This document shows positions 22,717 to 33,262 of a stretch of 54,153 nucleotides of DNA, in pieces; positions within the stretch are counted from its first letter, which is position 1; each line of letters opens with the position of its first letter. Origin of the DNA: Desulfosarcina cetonica JCM 12296 (GTDB lineage: Bacteria > Desulfobacterota > Desulfobacteria > Desulfobacterales > Desulfosarcinaceae); NCBI RefSeq assembly GCF_001311845.1, contig NZ_BBCC01000022.1:1-54153 (forward strand), read 5' to 3'. The position numbers and the translations under genes were made by a program. The notes below the pieces were generated by a model that was not told the origin of the DNA, ran no database searches, and saw only the letters and a list, made by a program, of their open reading frames with translations.

Positions 22717-22979
22717 ATACTTGGATTCAGGTGTGTATTTTTTGCCTTGTACAATCTGTTCTGGCAGTGGTGTATTCTTGGCCCCAGGTAAAATCAAATT
22801 GATAATTGGGATTGCCGTGCCGCGGGGTTATTGGCGAAACCTTTACAAACCGGCATTCGCTTTTTCCTGCTTCTTGCGCCCGTAGCGCCAACAAGATCCC
22901 TTTTCCTTTGAAAAACTTGATTTTGTCGTGCAATTTGGAGTGACCCAAATTTTTGTGAACCTTGAACCGGGAATTTTTT

Positions 22980-25451
22980 ATGGCCATCAAAATGAAACGC
23001 TATCCATTTTACGTTGGCATCACCACGTTGATCGTGGCCATTGTGGTCAGCCTGACCGCATTGTTTCTCTGGATCAGCCACCGCGAAAGCCGGGCAGCGG
23101 CCATCCAACTGGCCGACCGTCTCTTCTCCGAGGTCAACGAAAAGGTTCTGGAACGCTATGAGAATACCTTGGCCTCGGTCGCCGTGCTGGCCGGATCGGC
23201 GGCACACATGCAGGGCATGCATCGCTTGCCGGTGGGCGGCGGGCTGACGCATCCGGGTACGGAGCTGATGCTCGAATTTCTCTCGTTTTACGACGATCTC
23301 TTCTCCACCTACGCCGGGTATGCGGATGGAAGCTTCATCCAACTGATGGCCGTGCGCAACCATCCAGGCCTTCTGAAACTCTTCGATGCACCGCCGGGTA
23401 CCTTCTACGTCCTGCGCACGATCTCGGAAAATGCCGACGGCAAATTGCAACAGCACTGGCATTTTCTGAATGCGCATCGACAGGTGACCGGTGCACGCCC
23501 CGATCTGGACCCGGACTATGATCCCCGCACCCGCCCATGGTATATCCGGGCCCGGCGTGAACCAAAAGCATTTTTCACCCAGCCCTATGTCTTCAGTTCC
23601 ACGGGCTTGCCCGGCATCACCTGTGCGCAGCGGCTGGCTGCCGGCGGCGGGGTGTTCGGCGCCGACATCACCCTTGATCGCTTCACCCAATCCCTCAAGC
23701 AGCAAAACGTATCCGCAAACGGCGTGCTGTTTCTTTTCGATCGCGACGGAAGAATCATCGCCCATCCCGGAATCGCTCCCATCCGCCTCGAGAAGGACCG
23801 CACCTTGACCTTCCCGACCGCTAAAGCGTCCGGACAGCCGCTGGTCGAGGCGATCGTCGCCGATTACCGGGAGAATCCCGCCAGGGCCCTCAACCGGACC
23901 CACGAAATGCAAATTGATGGGGTCACCTATCTGGTCCGTTCGACGGCATTGAAAGCATCCCTGAAATTCGACCATATTCTGGCCACGGTCTCCCCCCTTT
24001 CCGATTTCACGTCACATATTCGACAAATGCGGCGCCGCGTGTTCTATTTTTCCCTCCTGATGCTGGTACTGGTCATACCCTTGACCCTGTTGGTTTCCCG
24101 CAAGATCACCGGCTCCCTGTCCCGCCTGGTGCAGGCGTCCGAAAAAATTCGCCGGCGGGACTTCTCCGAATCGGCCGCCTTCGATTCCAACATCAAGGAG
24201 ATCCATACCCTCATCCTGGCCTTTTCGTTGATGAAGCGTACGATTCGACGGCTGCTGGATCAACAGCGCAAACTGTTCGACGACTTCACCAAACTCATCG
24301 CCGGGGCCATCGACGCCAAATCACCTTACACCGGCGGGCATTGTGCGCGGGTACCGATCCTGGCGCAGATGATTGCCGACGCCGCCTGCCGGGCAGAAAG
24401 CGGCCCCTTTGCCGATTTCTCCATGACCACCGAGGATCAGCGCCGGGAATTCGAGGTGGCGGCCTGGTTGCATGACTGCGGCAAGATCACAACGCCCGAA
24501 TACGTGGTGGACAAGGCCACGAAGCTGGAGACGATCTACAACCGCATCCATGAAATCCGCATGCGTTTCGAAGTACTGCTGCGCGATGCGGAAATCGACA
24601 CCTACCGCAAACGTCTGGCCGGCGAAGGCGATGAAGCCGCGTTGCAAGCCGAGCTGGCGGCGAATCGGAAGAAGATCGCCGACGACTTTGCCTTCGTGGC
24701 CCAATGCAACATCGGTGGTGAATTCATGGACGATGAGAAGATCGCGCGGCTCCGACGGATCGCTTCGCGAACCTGGACGCGCTGCCTGGACGATCGGCTC
24801 GGTATTTCCCCGGAAGAGGCCCGGCTGAAACCTGCCACGCGGCCGTGCGAGGTGCCGGTGGTCGAACCGGTATTGGCCGACAAGCCAGAGCATGTCGTTC
24901 CCAGGCCCGATTCCACGCCTTTCGGGGACAATCCCCATGGATTCACCATGGACGTGCCCGAAAACCTTTACAACCAGGGCGAACTTTACAACCTGAGCAT
25001 TCGCAAGGGCACTCTGTCGCCCGAGGACCGATTTAAAATCAACGAACACATCATCCAGACCATCATCATGCTCAACCAGCTGGCGTTTCCCGAGTATCTG
25101 AACAACGTCGCTGAATTCGCCGGCGCCCACCACGAAACCATGGACGGCACCGGCTATCCCCGGGGGCTGAAGCGGGAGGAGATGCCGGTGCCGGCGCGGA
25201 TGATCGCCATCGCCGATATCTTCGAAGCCCTGACCGCATCGGACCGGCCCTACAAAAAATCCAAAACCATCAGCGAGACATTGGCGATCATGAGTGTCAT
25301 GCGCGACGACCGGCAGATCGACGCCGACCTCTTCGATCTGTTTTTGGAAAGCGGGATTCACCGGCGGTATGCCGAGCGCTATCTGGCCCCGGAGCTGAAT
25401 GATGCAGTGGATATCGGCAAGTACGTGTCCCGTTCAAAACAGCGACCGTGA
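22980..25451 (+). CDS. HD-GYP c-di-GMP phosphodiesterase with dCache sensor
   Basis: 823-residue inner-membrane signalling protein. TM1 (about residues 10-32) and TM2 (about 345-370) bracket a periplasmic dCache-type sensor with the DPRTRPWYIRA motif. HAMP follows, then a catalytic HD-GYP domain with GGHCARVP, WLHDCGK (about residue 497) and DGTGYPRGL (about 721). About 190 residues separate the HD and GYP motifs, far more than usual, owing to a charged helical insertion. The domain hydrolyses c-di-GMP. The ATG at 22980 begins MAIKMKRY. A TTG 18 bases earlier is a less likely start. It is monocistronic and intact. Confidence 0.9.
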   Translation: MAIKMKRYPFYVGITTLIVAIVVSLTALFLWISHRESRAAAIQLADRLFSEVNEKVLERYENTLASVAVLAGSAAHMQGMHRLPVGGGLTHPGTELMLEFLSFYDDLFSTYAGYADGSFIQLMAVRNHPGLLKLFDAPPGTFYVLRTISENADGKLQQHWHFLNAHRQVTGARPDLDPDYDPRTRPWYIRARREPKAFFTQPYVFSSTGLPGITCAQRLAAGGGVFGADITLDRFTQSLKQQNVSANGVLFLFDRDGRIIAHPGIAPIRLEKDRTLTFPTAKASGQPLVEAIVADYRENPARALNRTHEMQIDGVTYLVRSTALKASLKFDHILATVSPLSDFTSHIRQMRRRVFYFSLLMLVLVIPLTLLVSRKITGSLSRLVQASEKIRRRDFSESAAFDSNIKEIHTLILAFSLMKRTIRRLLDQQRKLFDDFTKLIAGAIDAKSPYTGGHCARVPILAQMIADAACRAESGPFADFSMTTEDQRREFEVAAWLHDCGKITTPEYVVDKATKLETIYNRIHEIRMRFEVLLRDAEIDTYRKRLAGEGDEAALQAELAANRKKIADDFAFVAQCNIGGEFMDDEKIARLRRIASRTWTRCLDDRLGISPEEARLKPATRPCEVPVVEPVLADKPEHVVPRPDSTPFGDNPHGFTMDVPENLYNQGELYNLSIRKGTLSPEDRFKINEHIIQTIIMLNQLAFPEYLNNVAEFAGAHHETMDGTGYPRGLKREEMPVPARMIAIADIFEALTASDRPYKKSKTISETLAIMSVMRDDRQIDADLFDLFLESGIHRRYAERYLAPELNDAVDIGKYVSRSKQRP

Positions 25452-25471
25452 ACATCGGTCGATTCGTTTTC

Positions 25472-25537
25472 CCCTTTTTTAATTTTTTTGCGCAGGATTC
25501 CGGCGGCACAGCCGTTAAAGATGGCGAGCCCCAAGCA
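25472..25537 (+). promoter_or_regulatory. 66-bp conserved leader repeat, copy 1
   Basis: A T-rich tract is followed by GCGCAGGATTCCGGCGG, then CCGTTAA, GATGGCG and a CCCCAAGCAACGGGG hairpin. The same block, with few changes, lies at 44571-44636 directly upstream of the MacA-type gene. Both copies precede efflux operons in the same orientation. Here a foldback element is inserted between the block and the gene. It could be a cis-regulatory RNA, a regulator site or another small repeat. No known riboswitch family is matched. Confidence 0.5.
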
Positions 25538-25548
25538 ACGGGGCCTTC

Positions 25549-25707
25549 GGCTGGCGGAAAGAAATAATTCCACCATCCTGCTTGTCTTTGTGCCCGTCTA
25601 CCGCGTTGCCGCCACAGGCACATATTCCCGATATACACCGGTGGCGGCGCCTTGTAGACGAACCCAAATCCGGCGCGATCTGGGGGAATTATTTCTTTCC
25701 GCCAGCC
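25549..25707. repeat. 158-bp foldback element, copy 2
   Basis: Same family as 19467-19624: ends GGCTGGCGGAAAGAAATAAT and its complement, with the full length able to fold on itself. Differences from copy 1 are mostly single bases, some falling in stem positions. It lies immediately 5' of the RND outer-membrane factor gene (19 bases before the start codon), so it would be part of that operon's leader RNA. Flanks are TTC and TTA, an imperfect 3-bp duplication at best. Confidence 0.8.
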
Positions 25708-25725
25708 TTAGCGATGGAGTTTGAC

Positions 25726-27194
25726 ATGATGAAATGGATCTGTATCACCCTGAGTGCCTTGACCGTTACGGCGTGCGCCATGTTCGTGCCCCAGGATCGG
25801 CCGAACACACCCATCAGCCTGCCGGCGGCCTACTCGCTTTACACGGATGGCGATCCGGCGCCCGATCGGTGGTGGGAGTCCTTTGGCAGCGATGCGCTAA
25901 ACCGGCTGGTGGAAACCGCGCTGGCCGGCAATTTCGATGTGCGCACGGCCTGGGCCCGCTTGAAACAGGCCGATGCGGTGGCCCGTCAGGCAGGGCGAAC
26001 CGCATGCCGATGCTCGATGGTAGTGGTGGTGCCGAAAAAAGTTGGCAGCAAACCAAAACCGATGCGGCCGGAACGTCCCACAGTAACAGCCGCACCTTCA
26101 GCGCCGGGCTGGTCGCCGCCTACGAGCTTGACCTGTGGGGGCGGCTGGCGGCACTGCAACAGTCCGAGAACTTGGCCTTGAAAGCCAGCGCCGAAGACCT
26201 GGCGGCGGCGGCCGTGACCGTGTCGGCCGAGGTGACCACCGCCTGGATCGAAATTCTTTCCCTGCATCGCCAGATCGCGATCCTCAGGGATCAGATCGAC
26301 ATCAACCAGCGTATGCTCAAGCTGCAGGAATTGCGTTTCGTCAACGGCCAGGCCGATGCCCTGGACATTTCCCAACAGCGCGAAGCCCTGGCCCAGGCCA
26401 AGGCCAAGCTGCCGCCGTTGCAGCTTGCCGAACAGCAGCAGCAAAATGCCCTGGCCGTTCTTCTGGGGCGGGCCGGTGCCGGCGATTTCACCGTCAACCA
26501 GGAGACCTTGCCATCGCTGATTCCCCTGCCGGCCACGGGCCTGCCCGCCGATCTCTTGGCCGCCCGGCCTGATATACGCGCCGCCGGGCTGCGCCTGAAA
26601 GCAGCCGACTGGCAGGTCAGTGCGGCCCGGACCGATCGTCTGCCGTCCATCACCTTGTCGGCCGATGCGGCTTTTTCCAGCGACACACTCGATCTTTTGC
26701 TCGGCAACTGGGTCTCTACCCTGGCGGCCAGCCTCACCGGCCCGGTGTTCGACGCCGGTTACCGATCGGCCGAGGTGGATCGCACCCGGGCCGTGGCCGA
26801 TGAATATCTCACCGCCTATGCCCAGACCGTGGCCGGGGCGATCCAGGAAGTCGAGGACAGCCTGGCTACCGAAACGCGCCAGGGCGAGTACATCGTCCTT
26901 TTGGAGGAGCAGTTGAAGGCCTCGCGGTTGACCCTGAAGGACGCCCACCTTCAGTATATGAACGGCCAGGACAATTACCTGGCCTACCTCACGGCCTGGA
27001 CCAGTGTTCAGGCGCTGGAGCGCCAATTGGTGGATGAAAAAGCCACCCTGATAAAGAACCGGGTCAGCCTCTACCGGACCCTGGGTGGTGACTGGACCCG
27101 CGGGCTGATGGCCGGCGGCGTGCCGGCACCAGCCACCGACACCAACACTGAAACGGTTCCACAAACCCAGACGAATACCGTTAAAAACGGATAA
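25726..27194 (+). CDS. Outer-membrane efflux lipoprotein (NodT/TolC type), frameshifted
   Basis: About 488 residues when repaired. The N-terminus is a lipoprotein signal (ALTVTAC, lipid-modified Cys near residue 15). Two outer-membrane-efflux-protein repeats follow with the family's WWESFGSDALNRLV and YELDLWGR motifs and the C-terminal ALGG-like YRTLGGDW. It forms the trimeric outer-membrane duct of the tripartite pump encoded with the next two genes. The frame breaks at GGG 25993-25995: one G is missing, and four G restore RQAGANRMPMLDG. The ATG at 25726 has TGGAG 6-7 bases upstream. It is the first gene of an operon, 25 bases before the adaptor gene. Confidence 0.85.
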
Positions 27195-27219
27195 TCGTGA
27201 CACCCAGGAGTCGCTTACG

Positions 27220-28431
27220 ATGTCAGAACATACTCATCTCTCATCCTTTTGGGGCAAGGTCGGCAAGGCCTTCGTGCCCCTGATGCTGATCATTGCCGGC
27301 GGGGCCGCCTGGTCTTATTTCAAAGCCACCGCGCCGGTGATGCAGCGATCCACACCCCAGCGCAAAGTTGCCGTGGTCGACGTTCAAACCGCCAGCCTGG
27401 GTGATGCCCGTGCCGTGGTTTCCGCCATGGGCACGGTCGTTGCCGCCCGTGAGGTGACCCTCAAGGCGCAGGTTTCAGGCGTCGTCCAATCGGTCGCCGA
27501 CGCCTACGTTCCCGGCGGGCGGATTGCCAAGGGCGCCGAACTGCTCTCCCTGGACCCGGCCGATTACCAGGTGGCCGTGAAAAAAGCCCAAAGCACGTTG
27601 GCCGATGCCAAGGCCGCCCTGACCATCGAACAGGGCAGTCAGAATATCGCCCGGGAGGAGTTGCGCCTTTTGTCCGAGTTGTCCGCCGAAACGGTTGCCC
27701 AAACCGATCTGGCCTTGCGCAAACCCCAGTTGCAGCAGGCCCGGGCGGCTGTCACCAGTGCCGAGGCCGACCTTCGTCAGGCGATGCTGAACCTCAACCG
27801 CACGGTGGTGAAGGCGCCGTTCAACGCCATGATTGTCGAGCGGCAGGTCAACGTGGGCACTTATGTCGGAGCCCAGGAGAGCCTGGCCACCCTGGTGGGC
27901 ACGGATACGTTCTGGGTCGAGGCGGTGGTCTCCCTGGAACAGCTCGCATTGATCGACCTGGATTACCCGGGCGGCTGTCCGGTGGCCATCCGTTCCCAGG
28001 CCGGCCAGGGACAGTGGACGGGAACGGTGGTTCAGGTGGCCGGCAAGCTCAATGACGCCAGCCGCATGGCCACGGTGATCATTGCCATTCACAATCCCCT
28101 GGGAACAATGGCGAATCCATCCGCCTCCCGGCTGATGATCGACGACTACGTCCATGCGGATATCACCGGCCGGGAACTGAACGATGTGATTGCGCTGCCG
28201 CGTGCGGCCCTGCAGGACGATGACACCGTCTGGATCAACAGCGACAACACCCTGGATATCCGCAAGGTGACCCTGGCCTGGAAGAGCACCGACAAGGTCT
28301 ACATCAAAAGCGGCCTGACCGCGGGGGAACAAGTGGTCATGTCGAACCTGGCCACCCCGGTTCAGGGAATGGCCCTGAAGCGGGTCGATGACGCGGCGGG
28401 GTCCGCTGCCGATGCAGCGGCCGGGAAGTGA
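27220..28431 (+). CDS. RND efflux periplasmic adaptor (membrane-fusion protein)
   Basis: 403 residues. An N-terminal membrane anchor (about residues 15-33) is followed by the split lipoyl/barrel-sandwich domain (VTLKAQVSGVVQSV and VKAPFNAMIVERQVNVG), an alpha-helical hairpin between them, a beta-barrel and a membrane-proximal domain ending GEQVVMSN. It bridges the inner-membrane RND pump and the outer-membrane duct. Intact. AGGAG lies about 11 bases upstream of the ATG. The RND gene starts 8 bases after its stop. Substrate not predictable. Confidence 0.92.
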   Translation: MSEHTHLSSFWGKVGKAFVPLMLIIAGGAAWSYFKATAPVMQRSTPQRKVAVVDVQTASLGDARAVVSAMGTVVAAREVTLKAQVSGVVQSVADAYVPGGRIAKGAELLSLDPADYQVAVKKAQSTLADAKAALTIEQGSQNIAREELRLLSELSAETVAQTDLALRKPQLQQARAAVTSAEADLRQAMLNLNRTVVKAPFNAMIVERQVNVGTYVGAQESLATLVGTDTFWVEAVVSLEQLALIDLDYPGGCPVAIRSQAGQGQWTGTVVQVAGKLNDASRMATVIIAIHNPLGTMANPSASRLMIDDYVHADITGRELNDVIALPRAALQDDDTVWINSDNTLDIRKVTLAWKSTDKVYIKSGLTAGEQVVMSNLATPVQGMALKRVDDAAGSAADAAAGK

Positions 28432-28439
28432 GGTGACCC

Positions 28440-31400
28440 ATGAAAACGGAAACCCCTTCGAACCTGGACCGCGGCCCGCTGGCCTGGATGGCGGGCAACT
28501 CCGTGATCGCCAATCTGCTGATGTTCGTTTTTGTGGTGGGCGGTCTGATCGTCGGTTGGCACGTCAAGCAGGAGGTCTTTCCCGATTTTACCCTGGATAT
28601 TGTGAACATCACGGTCAGTTATCCCGGCGCCAGCCCGGAGGAGGTCGAGAACGGCATCATCCTGGCCGTCGAGGAGGCCATCCAGGACTTGGAGGGTGTC
28701 GACGAGATCACCTCCACGGCCAGCGAGGGCAGCGCCAGCATCCGTGTCGATGTCCTGGAAGGCGCCGACGTCACCCGCCTGTGGCAGGAGATCAAGAGCG
28801 AGGTGGACCGCATCGACACCTTTCCCGACGAGGCAAAGGATCCCCAGGTCTCTATTGCCGATCACAAACGGGGAGTCCTGACACTGGCCTTGCATGGCAA
28901 CGTGGGCGAGTTGACCTTGCGGTCGGCAGCCGACGCGGTGCGCGACAAATTGCTGGAAAACGACAACATCACCCAGGTGGAGCTGACCGGCGTCAAGGAT
29001 TACGAGGTTCAGGTGGAGATCCCCCAGGCCACCCTGCGACGCTTCGGCCAGACCCTGGGCGACGTGGCCGAGACCATTGCCGATGCATCGGTGGAGCTTG
29101 GCGGCGGCAGCCTGAAAACCGAGGGCGGCGATATCCTGGTGCGGGTCAAGGACCGGCGGGATTACGCCAGCCAGTACGCCCATCTGCCCCTTCTCACCCA
29201 GGCCGACGGCTCCCAGATCCTCTTGGGGGATGTGGCCACGGTGCGTGAAGGCTTCGAGGATTCCAACACCTGGGCCGAATTCGACGGGCAGCCGGCGGTG
29301 ATGATCGAGATCTACCGGGTCGGCGACCAGACGCCCACCGAAGTCGCCGGTGCGGCCAAGACCGTGCTGGAACAGCTCAACCGTTCCCTGCCCGAGGGCC
29401 TGACCCTGGCCCTCCTGGATGATCGTTCGGAGATTTTCACCCAGCGGGCCGAGCTGTTGACCAAAAATGCTTGCAGGGGCTGGTTCTGGTTTTCATTTTC
29501 CTGGCCCTGTTCCTGGAAACCCGCCTGGCCTTCTGGGTCAGCCTGGGAATCCCGATTTCCTTCATGGGCTCGTTTATCTTTCTCTCGGCCACCGATTTTT
29601 CCATCAACATGATCAGTATGTTCGCCTTTATCGTGACCCTGGGGATCGTGGTCGACGATGCGGTGGTGGTCGGTGAGAATATCTACCACTGGCGCCGCAA
29701 GGGCCTTCCCACCCTCCAGGCGGCCGTGGCCGGCACCCGCGAGGTGGCCATGCCGGTGGTGTTCAGCGTGTTGACCAACCTGGTTGCCTTCATGCCGCTG
29801 ATGTTCGTTCCCGGCTTCATGGGCAAGATCTTCAAGGTCATTCCCCTGGTGGTGGCTGCGGTCTTCGGCGTTTCCTTGATCGAAAGCCTTTTTATCCTGC
29901 CGGCCCACCTGGGCCATCGGACGCGCCAGACGCCCATCTGGCCCTTGAATTACCTGGAGCGCTGGCAGGAACGTTTCAGCCAGGCCTTTGAACGGTTTGT
30001 GCGCAACCGCTACGGCGATTTCCTGCCTTCATGGTCCGGCAGCGCTATGGCGTGTTGCCTTCGGCATTTTTTTGATGTTGGCTTTGGGCGGTTATGTGGC
30101 CTCGGGGCGCATGGGGCTGGAGATGTTTCCCCGAAGCGAGTCGGACTATGCCTACGGTTCCGCAACCCTGCCTTACGGGACGGCCGAGGCGCGGCTGAAA
30201 AGCATTGAGGCCCATCTGGTGGAAACCGCTCAGGCGGTGATCCGTGACCATGGCGGCGGCGAACTGGCCAAGGGCGTTCTCAGCAACGTGTCGGACAATA
30301 CCGTCACCGTGCGCATTTTCCTCACCGCCGCGGACCGGCGACCCATCCCCACGTCCAAGGTGGTCGACCTCTGGCGCCAGCGGGCCGGGGCCATGGCCGG
30401 GCTGGAAACCATTCGTTTCGAGTCCAACATGGGCGGGCCGGGATCGGGCAAGAACCTGACCGTCATGCTCAGCCATTCGGATACGAACACCTTGGACGCC
30501 GCCGGCGAAGCCCTGGCCGAACAACTGGCCCAGTTTCCCATCGTCCACGATATCGACGACGGGTCGGCCCGGGGCAAGCGCCAATTCGACATCCAGTTGC
30601 GTCCCCTGGGGGAACGCATGGGGTTGACCTCCCAGTCCGTGGCCCGGCAGGTACGCTACTCCTTTCAGGGTGCCGAAGCCCTTCACCAGCAGCGCGGCCG
30701 TAACGAGGTGACCGTGCGCGTGAGCCTGCCCGAGGGGGAACGCACCACCGAGGCCACCTTGGAAAATCTCATCCTCCAGGCGCCGAGGGGGAGGTCTTTT
30801 TGCGGGATGCGGTGACCATGACCGCCGGTCGGGCGTATACCGCCATCGAACGCACCAACGGCCGCCGGGATATCTCGGTGACGGCCAATGTCGACCCGCC
30901 GGCCCAGGCGGAGAACATTCAGCGCGAATTGAAAGCGAGCATTCTGCCCGACCTGATCAAGCGCTATCCGGGACTCACTTACAGTTTCGAGGGTCATCAG
31001 GCCGACATGCGCGAGAGCCTCAGCGCCCTGGTGACCGGCTCGCTCCTGGCCCTGTTCGGTATCTATGCGCTCCTGGCCGTGCCGTTCAGAAGCTATGCCC
31101 AGCCATTGATCATCATGGTCAGCATTCCCTTCGGCGTCATCGGCGCCATTTTGGGCCACCTTCTGATGGGGTATGCCCTCTCCCTGAACAGCCTGTTCGG
31201 GGTCGTGGCCCTATCCGGGGTGGTGGTCAACGATTCCCTGGTGCTGATCGATTTGGCCAACCGAAACCTGAAGGCCGGCATGACCCATTTCCAGGCGATT
31301 CACAACGCCGGCATTCAGCGCTTCCGGCCGATCCTATTGACCACGGTAACCACCTTCGGTGGGCTGATGCCCATGATCATGGAAAAATCCTTCCAGGCGC

Positions 31401-31597
31401 GCATGATGATCCCCATGGCCATTTCCCTGGGATTCGGCGTGCTCTTCGCCACCCTGATCACCCTGGTGCTGGTGCCGTCCCTTTACATGGTGCTTGAGGA
31501 CATCTCCCGTTTGATCCATCGGCGGCCTGCCGTCGATGGATTGCCGCCGGACGGCGATATCCGGCCGCAGCTGACTGGGCCGTCCCATCCCGTTTGA
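28440..31597 (+). CDS. RND efflux inner-membrane pump, four frameshifts
   Basis: About 1,050 residues when repaired: a proton-driven AcrB/MMPL-type permease with twelve membrane helices and two large periplasmic loops. TM4 has the proton-relay motif TLGIVVDDAVVVGENIY, and the second half has GVVVNDSLVLIDLANR. Breaks: a T lost near 29471 (restores TKNALQGLVLVFIF), a G lost near 30025 (GDFLAFMVRQRYG), a T lost in the run 30067-30073 (SAFFLMLALGGYV), and a base lost near 30783 (LQAPEGGEVFLRDAV). All repairs give normal RND sequence, so the pump is probably functional. Third gene of the operon, preceded by GAGGTGA. Confidence 0.88.
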
Positions 31598-31691
31598 TGA
31601 ATGCGCATTCAATCTATTCGGCGGCAAGCGTTTATGCTATGAGAGCGAGGTTGATGATATTCTTTAACGGATAAAAAACGGGAGCGGCGCA

Positions 31692-32615
31692 ATGGACCGG
31701 ATGACATCACAGTTGACGCGATGGATTGAACAGGAAAAAAGAGACCCAAGAAGCGCCCGGTGGCAGGCCGCCCTGGAAGAGATCATGACCCTTTTCATTC
31801 CGCGGCTGGAAAAGGGAACATTAACGCCTGTCAGCCCTCTGGAAGCGCAGGACATCCCCATATTCAAGTCTGCCTTGGCCCGTCTAGACTTGAGTCCGGG
31901 TTTGTGGGCCGCCTTTCTGCCCCCTTCTGCAGCCGCTTTGATTCTTCCTCCTGCCGATGCCATGGAAGAATTGGTAAGAATCGACAAAGATCAACCGTCA
32001 TATAAAATCATCATCCAAAGACCTGGCAAGGAAAGCCGTATCCTATACGCAGAGATTTCAGAACATGCGCACCGGCCGGGCATCGATATTTTCCAGGAAG
32101 GCGCCTTGCTGGGCAGTTTCAACTATGCGACCCATGACATCTGCATCGAAGAGATGACAAAAGCTGTTCGCGCCCATGCCTGGGAAAAAGATAAATGGTC
32201 CGGGGAAGACATTATCGCCTACACCGTGAACTGGTTTGAAAAGGTAATCTATCTTGAACGCGCCGACGTCAGCGTGGAGGAAAAACATTCCTTTTTCCAT
32301 TCTCCCACCCTGATCCGGACGGACAGGGTGGATGCCTTGTTCCGTCTTCTGACGACCTTCCTCAACCTTCGTTTTCAAACTGAGCCAGAAAAATTCACAG
32401 CTTCCCTGCCCGAAAAAACCGGAAACAGGGAAGCCAGGATGTCAGCCTGCAGCGCCCTTGTAGAGTCTTCCCTTCTGGACCTGCTGAACACCGTCCGCTC
32501 CCTGGATCTGTTTGATTTTAAAGCCTTCACCAGCCAGGAAGAGAAGAAATTCAAAACCGAATTCACCCGATCTGTCCGCAAGCTTTCAGCCGATCTCGAT
32601 AAAATGGATGCGTAA
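31692..32615 (+). CDS. Hypothetical protein
   Basis: 307 residues, soluble, no signal peptide or membrane helix, no family recognised. It is rich in charged residues, with an N-terminal helix (LTRWIEQEKRDPRSARWQAA) and a C-terminal helical region (KKFKTEFTRSVRKLSADLDK). The middle has YKIIIQRPGKESRILYAEIS, likely beta-strands. GGGAG about 8 bases before the ATG supports the start. It lies 95 bases after the RND gene and might be co-transcribed, but nothing ties it to efflux. It is the last intact gene before the rearranged accessory region. Confidence 0.6.
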   Translation: MDRMTSQLTRWIEQEKRDPRSARWQAALEEIMTLFIPRLEKGTLTPVSPLEAQDIPIFKSALARLDLSPGLWAAFLPPSAAALILPPADAMEELVRIDKDQPSYKIIIQRPGKESRILYAEISEHAHRPGIDIFQEGALLGSFNYATHDICIEEMTKAVRAHAWEKDKWSGEDIIAYTVNWFEKVIYLERADVSVEEKHSFFHSPTLIRTDRVDALFRLLTTFLNLRFQTEPEKFTASLPEKTGNREARMSACSALVESSLLDLLNTVRSLDLFDFKAFTSQEEKKFKTEFTRSVRKLSADLDKMDA

Positions 32616-32721
32616 TCCTAGTTGCCCTTCCACCATGCCGTGTTTATTATCGTCGTCATATTCAGCAAAGGGGGCTCGGCAGGCGCTAAAAACCGCCATT
32701 ATCAACACAAATGCGAGGCGC

Positions 32722-32976
32722 ATGATCTTCATCGTCAACGTCGTCGGCTTCGCGCCATTCGCCTATCTGCTCATCAGTTACCTCTTTGCGGGAAAAAAGG
32801 TACTCCGCCACGATAAAGCCGCGCTGCTCGTTATGGCGGCCGGCATGGGGATCAGCCTGTTGATCGAGCTGCTGCAATACGACATACCGGGCCGCTCGTC
32901 TTCCCTGACGGACGTGATCGCCAACACCATGGGAACGGCGCTGGGTGCCGGTTATTTTCTCCTTTTGGACGGCACT
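32722..32976 (+). pseudogene. VanZ-like family fragment
   Basis: The stretch MIFIVNVVGFAPFAYLLISY, then LLIELLQYDIPGRSSSLTDV and IANTMGTALGAGYFLLLDG, is the C-terminal half of a VanZ-like membrane protein (conserved N..GF.PF and ELLQ....R..D...N..G). The N-terminal part is not present upstream in any frame, and the open frame runs on beyond the domain into the convergent gene. I therefore read it as a truncated remnant. The ATG at 32722 is an internal methionine, not a proven start. Confidence 0.55.
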
Positions 32977-33262
32977 AATCTACGACAAAGTTCTGGGGTG
33001 TTACTAAATTTTCTTTGGAAGGGCAGTCGGGTAGTTTCTCTTTTCCGGTCAGCGCTTTCAGCTGTTCCCAACTCTCTTCCGGGCAGCTCTCCGGCTTCTC
33101 GGCAGGAATACACCATCCTTCCCAGGTGTCGATTTTCTGAGTCTCTAAGCACTTTTTGAATTCCTTAATCTGAAGGTACGTTGGCGGGGGCGCCGCAAAA
33201 CTATTGATCGCTACGGTAGCGAACATCAAACCCATAAAAGTGGATAATGAATATGTTGACAT
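32975..33262 (-). CDS. Small secreted cysteine-containing protein
   Basis: 95 residues with a signal peptide (TFMGLMFATVAINSFA, then APPP). The mature part has four cysteines (KKCLETQ, GWCIPAE, ESCPEES, LPDCPSK), which would suit two disulfides, and several EESW/EKPE acidic stretches. No family recognised. The ATG at 33262 has an AGGAGG site about 8 bases upstream, and the open frame upstream of it belongs to a truncated sensor gene that reads into this one in the same frame. It is probably an intact small gene downstream of the remnant. Confidence 0.6.
   Translation of the reverse strand: MSTYSLSTFMGLMFATVAINSFAAPPPTYLQIKEFKKCLETQKIDTWEGWCIPAEKPESCPEESWEQLKALTGKEKLPDCPSKENLVTPQNFVVD

Noticed and set aside
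25472..25545. c-di-GMP (GEMM) or other known riboswitch in the efflux leader
   Set aside because: The conserved GEMM, ykkC, mini-ykkC, preQ1 and fluoride riboswitch signatures are not present, so only a repeat/leader of unknown type is reported.
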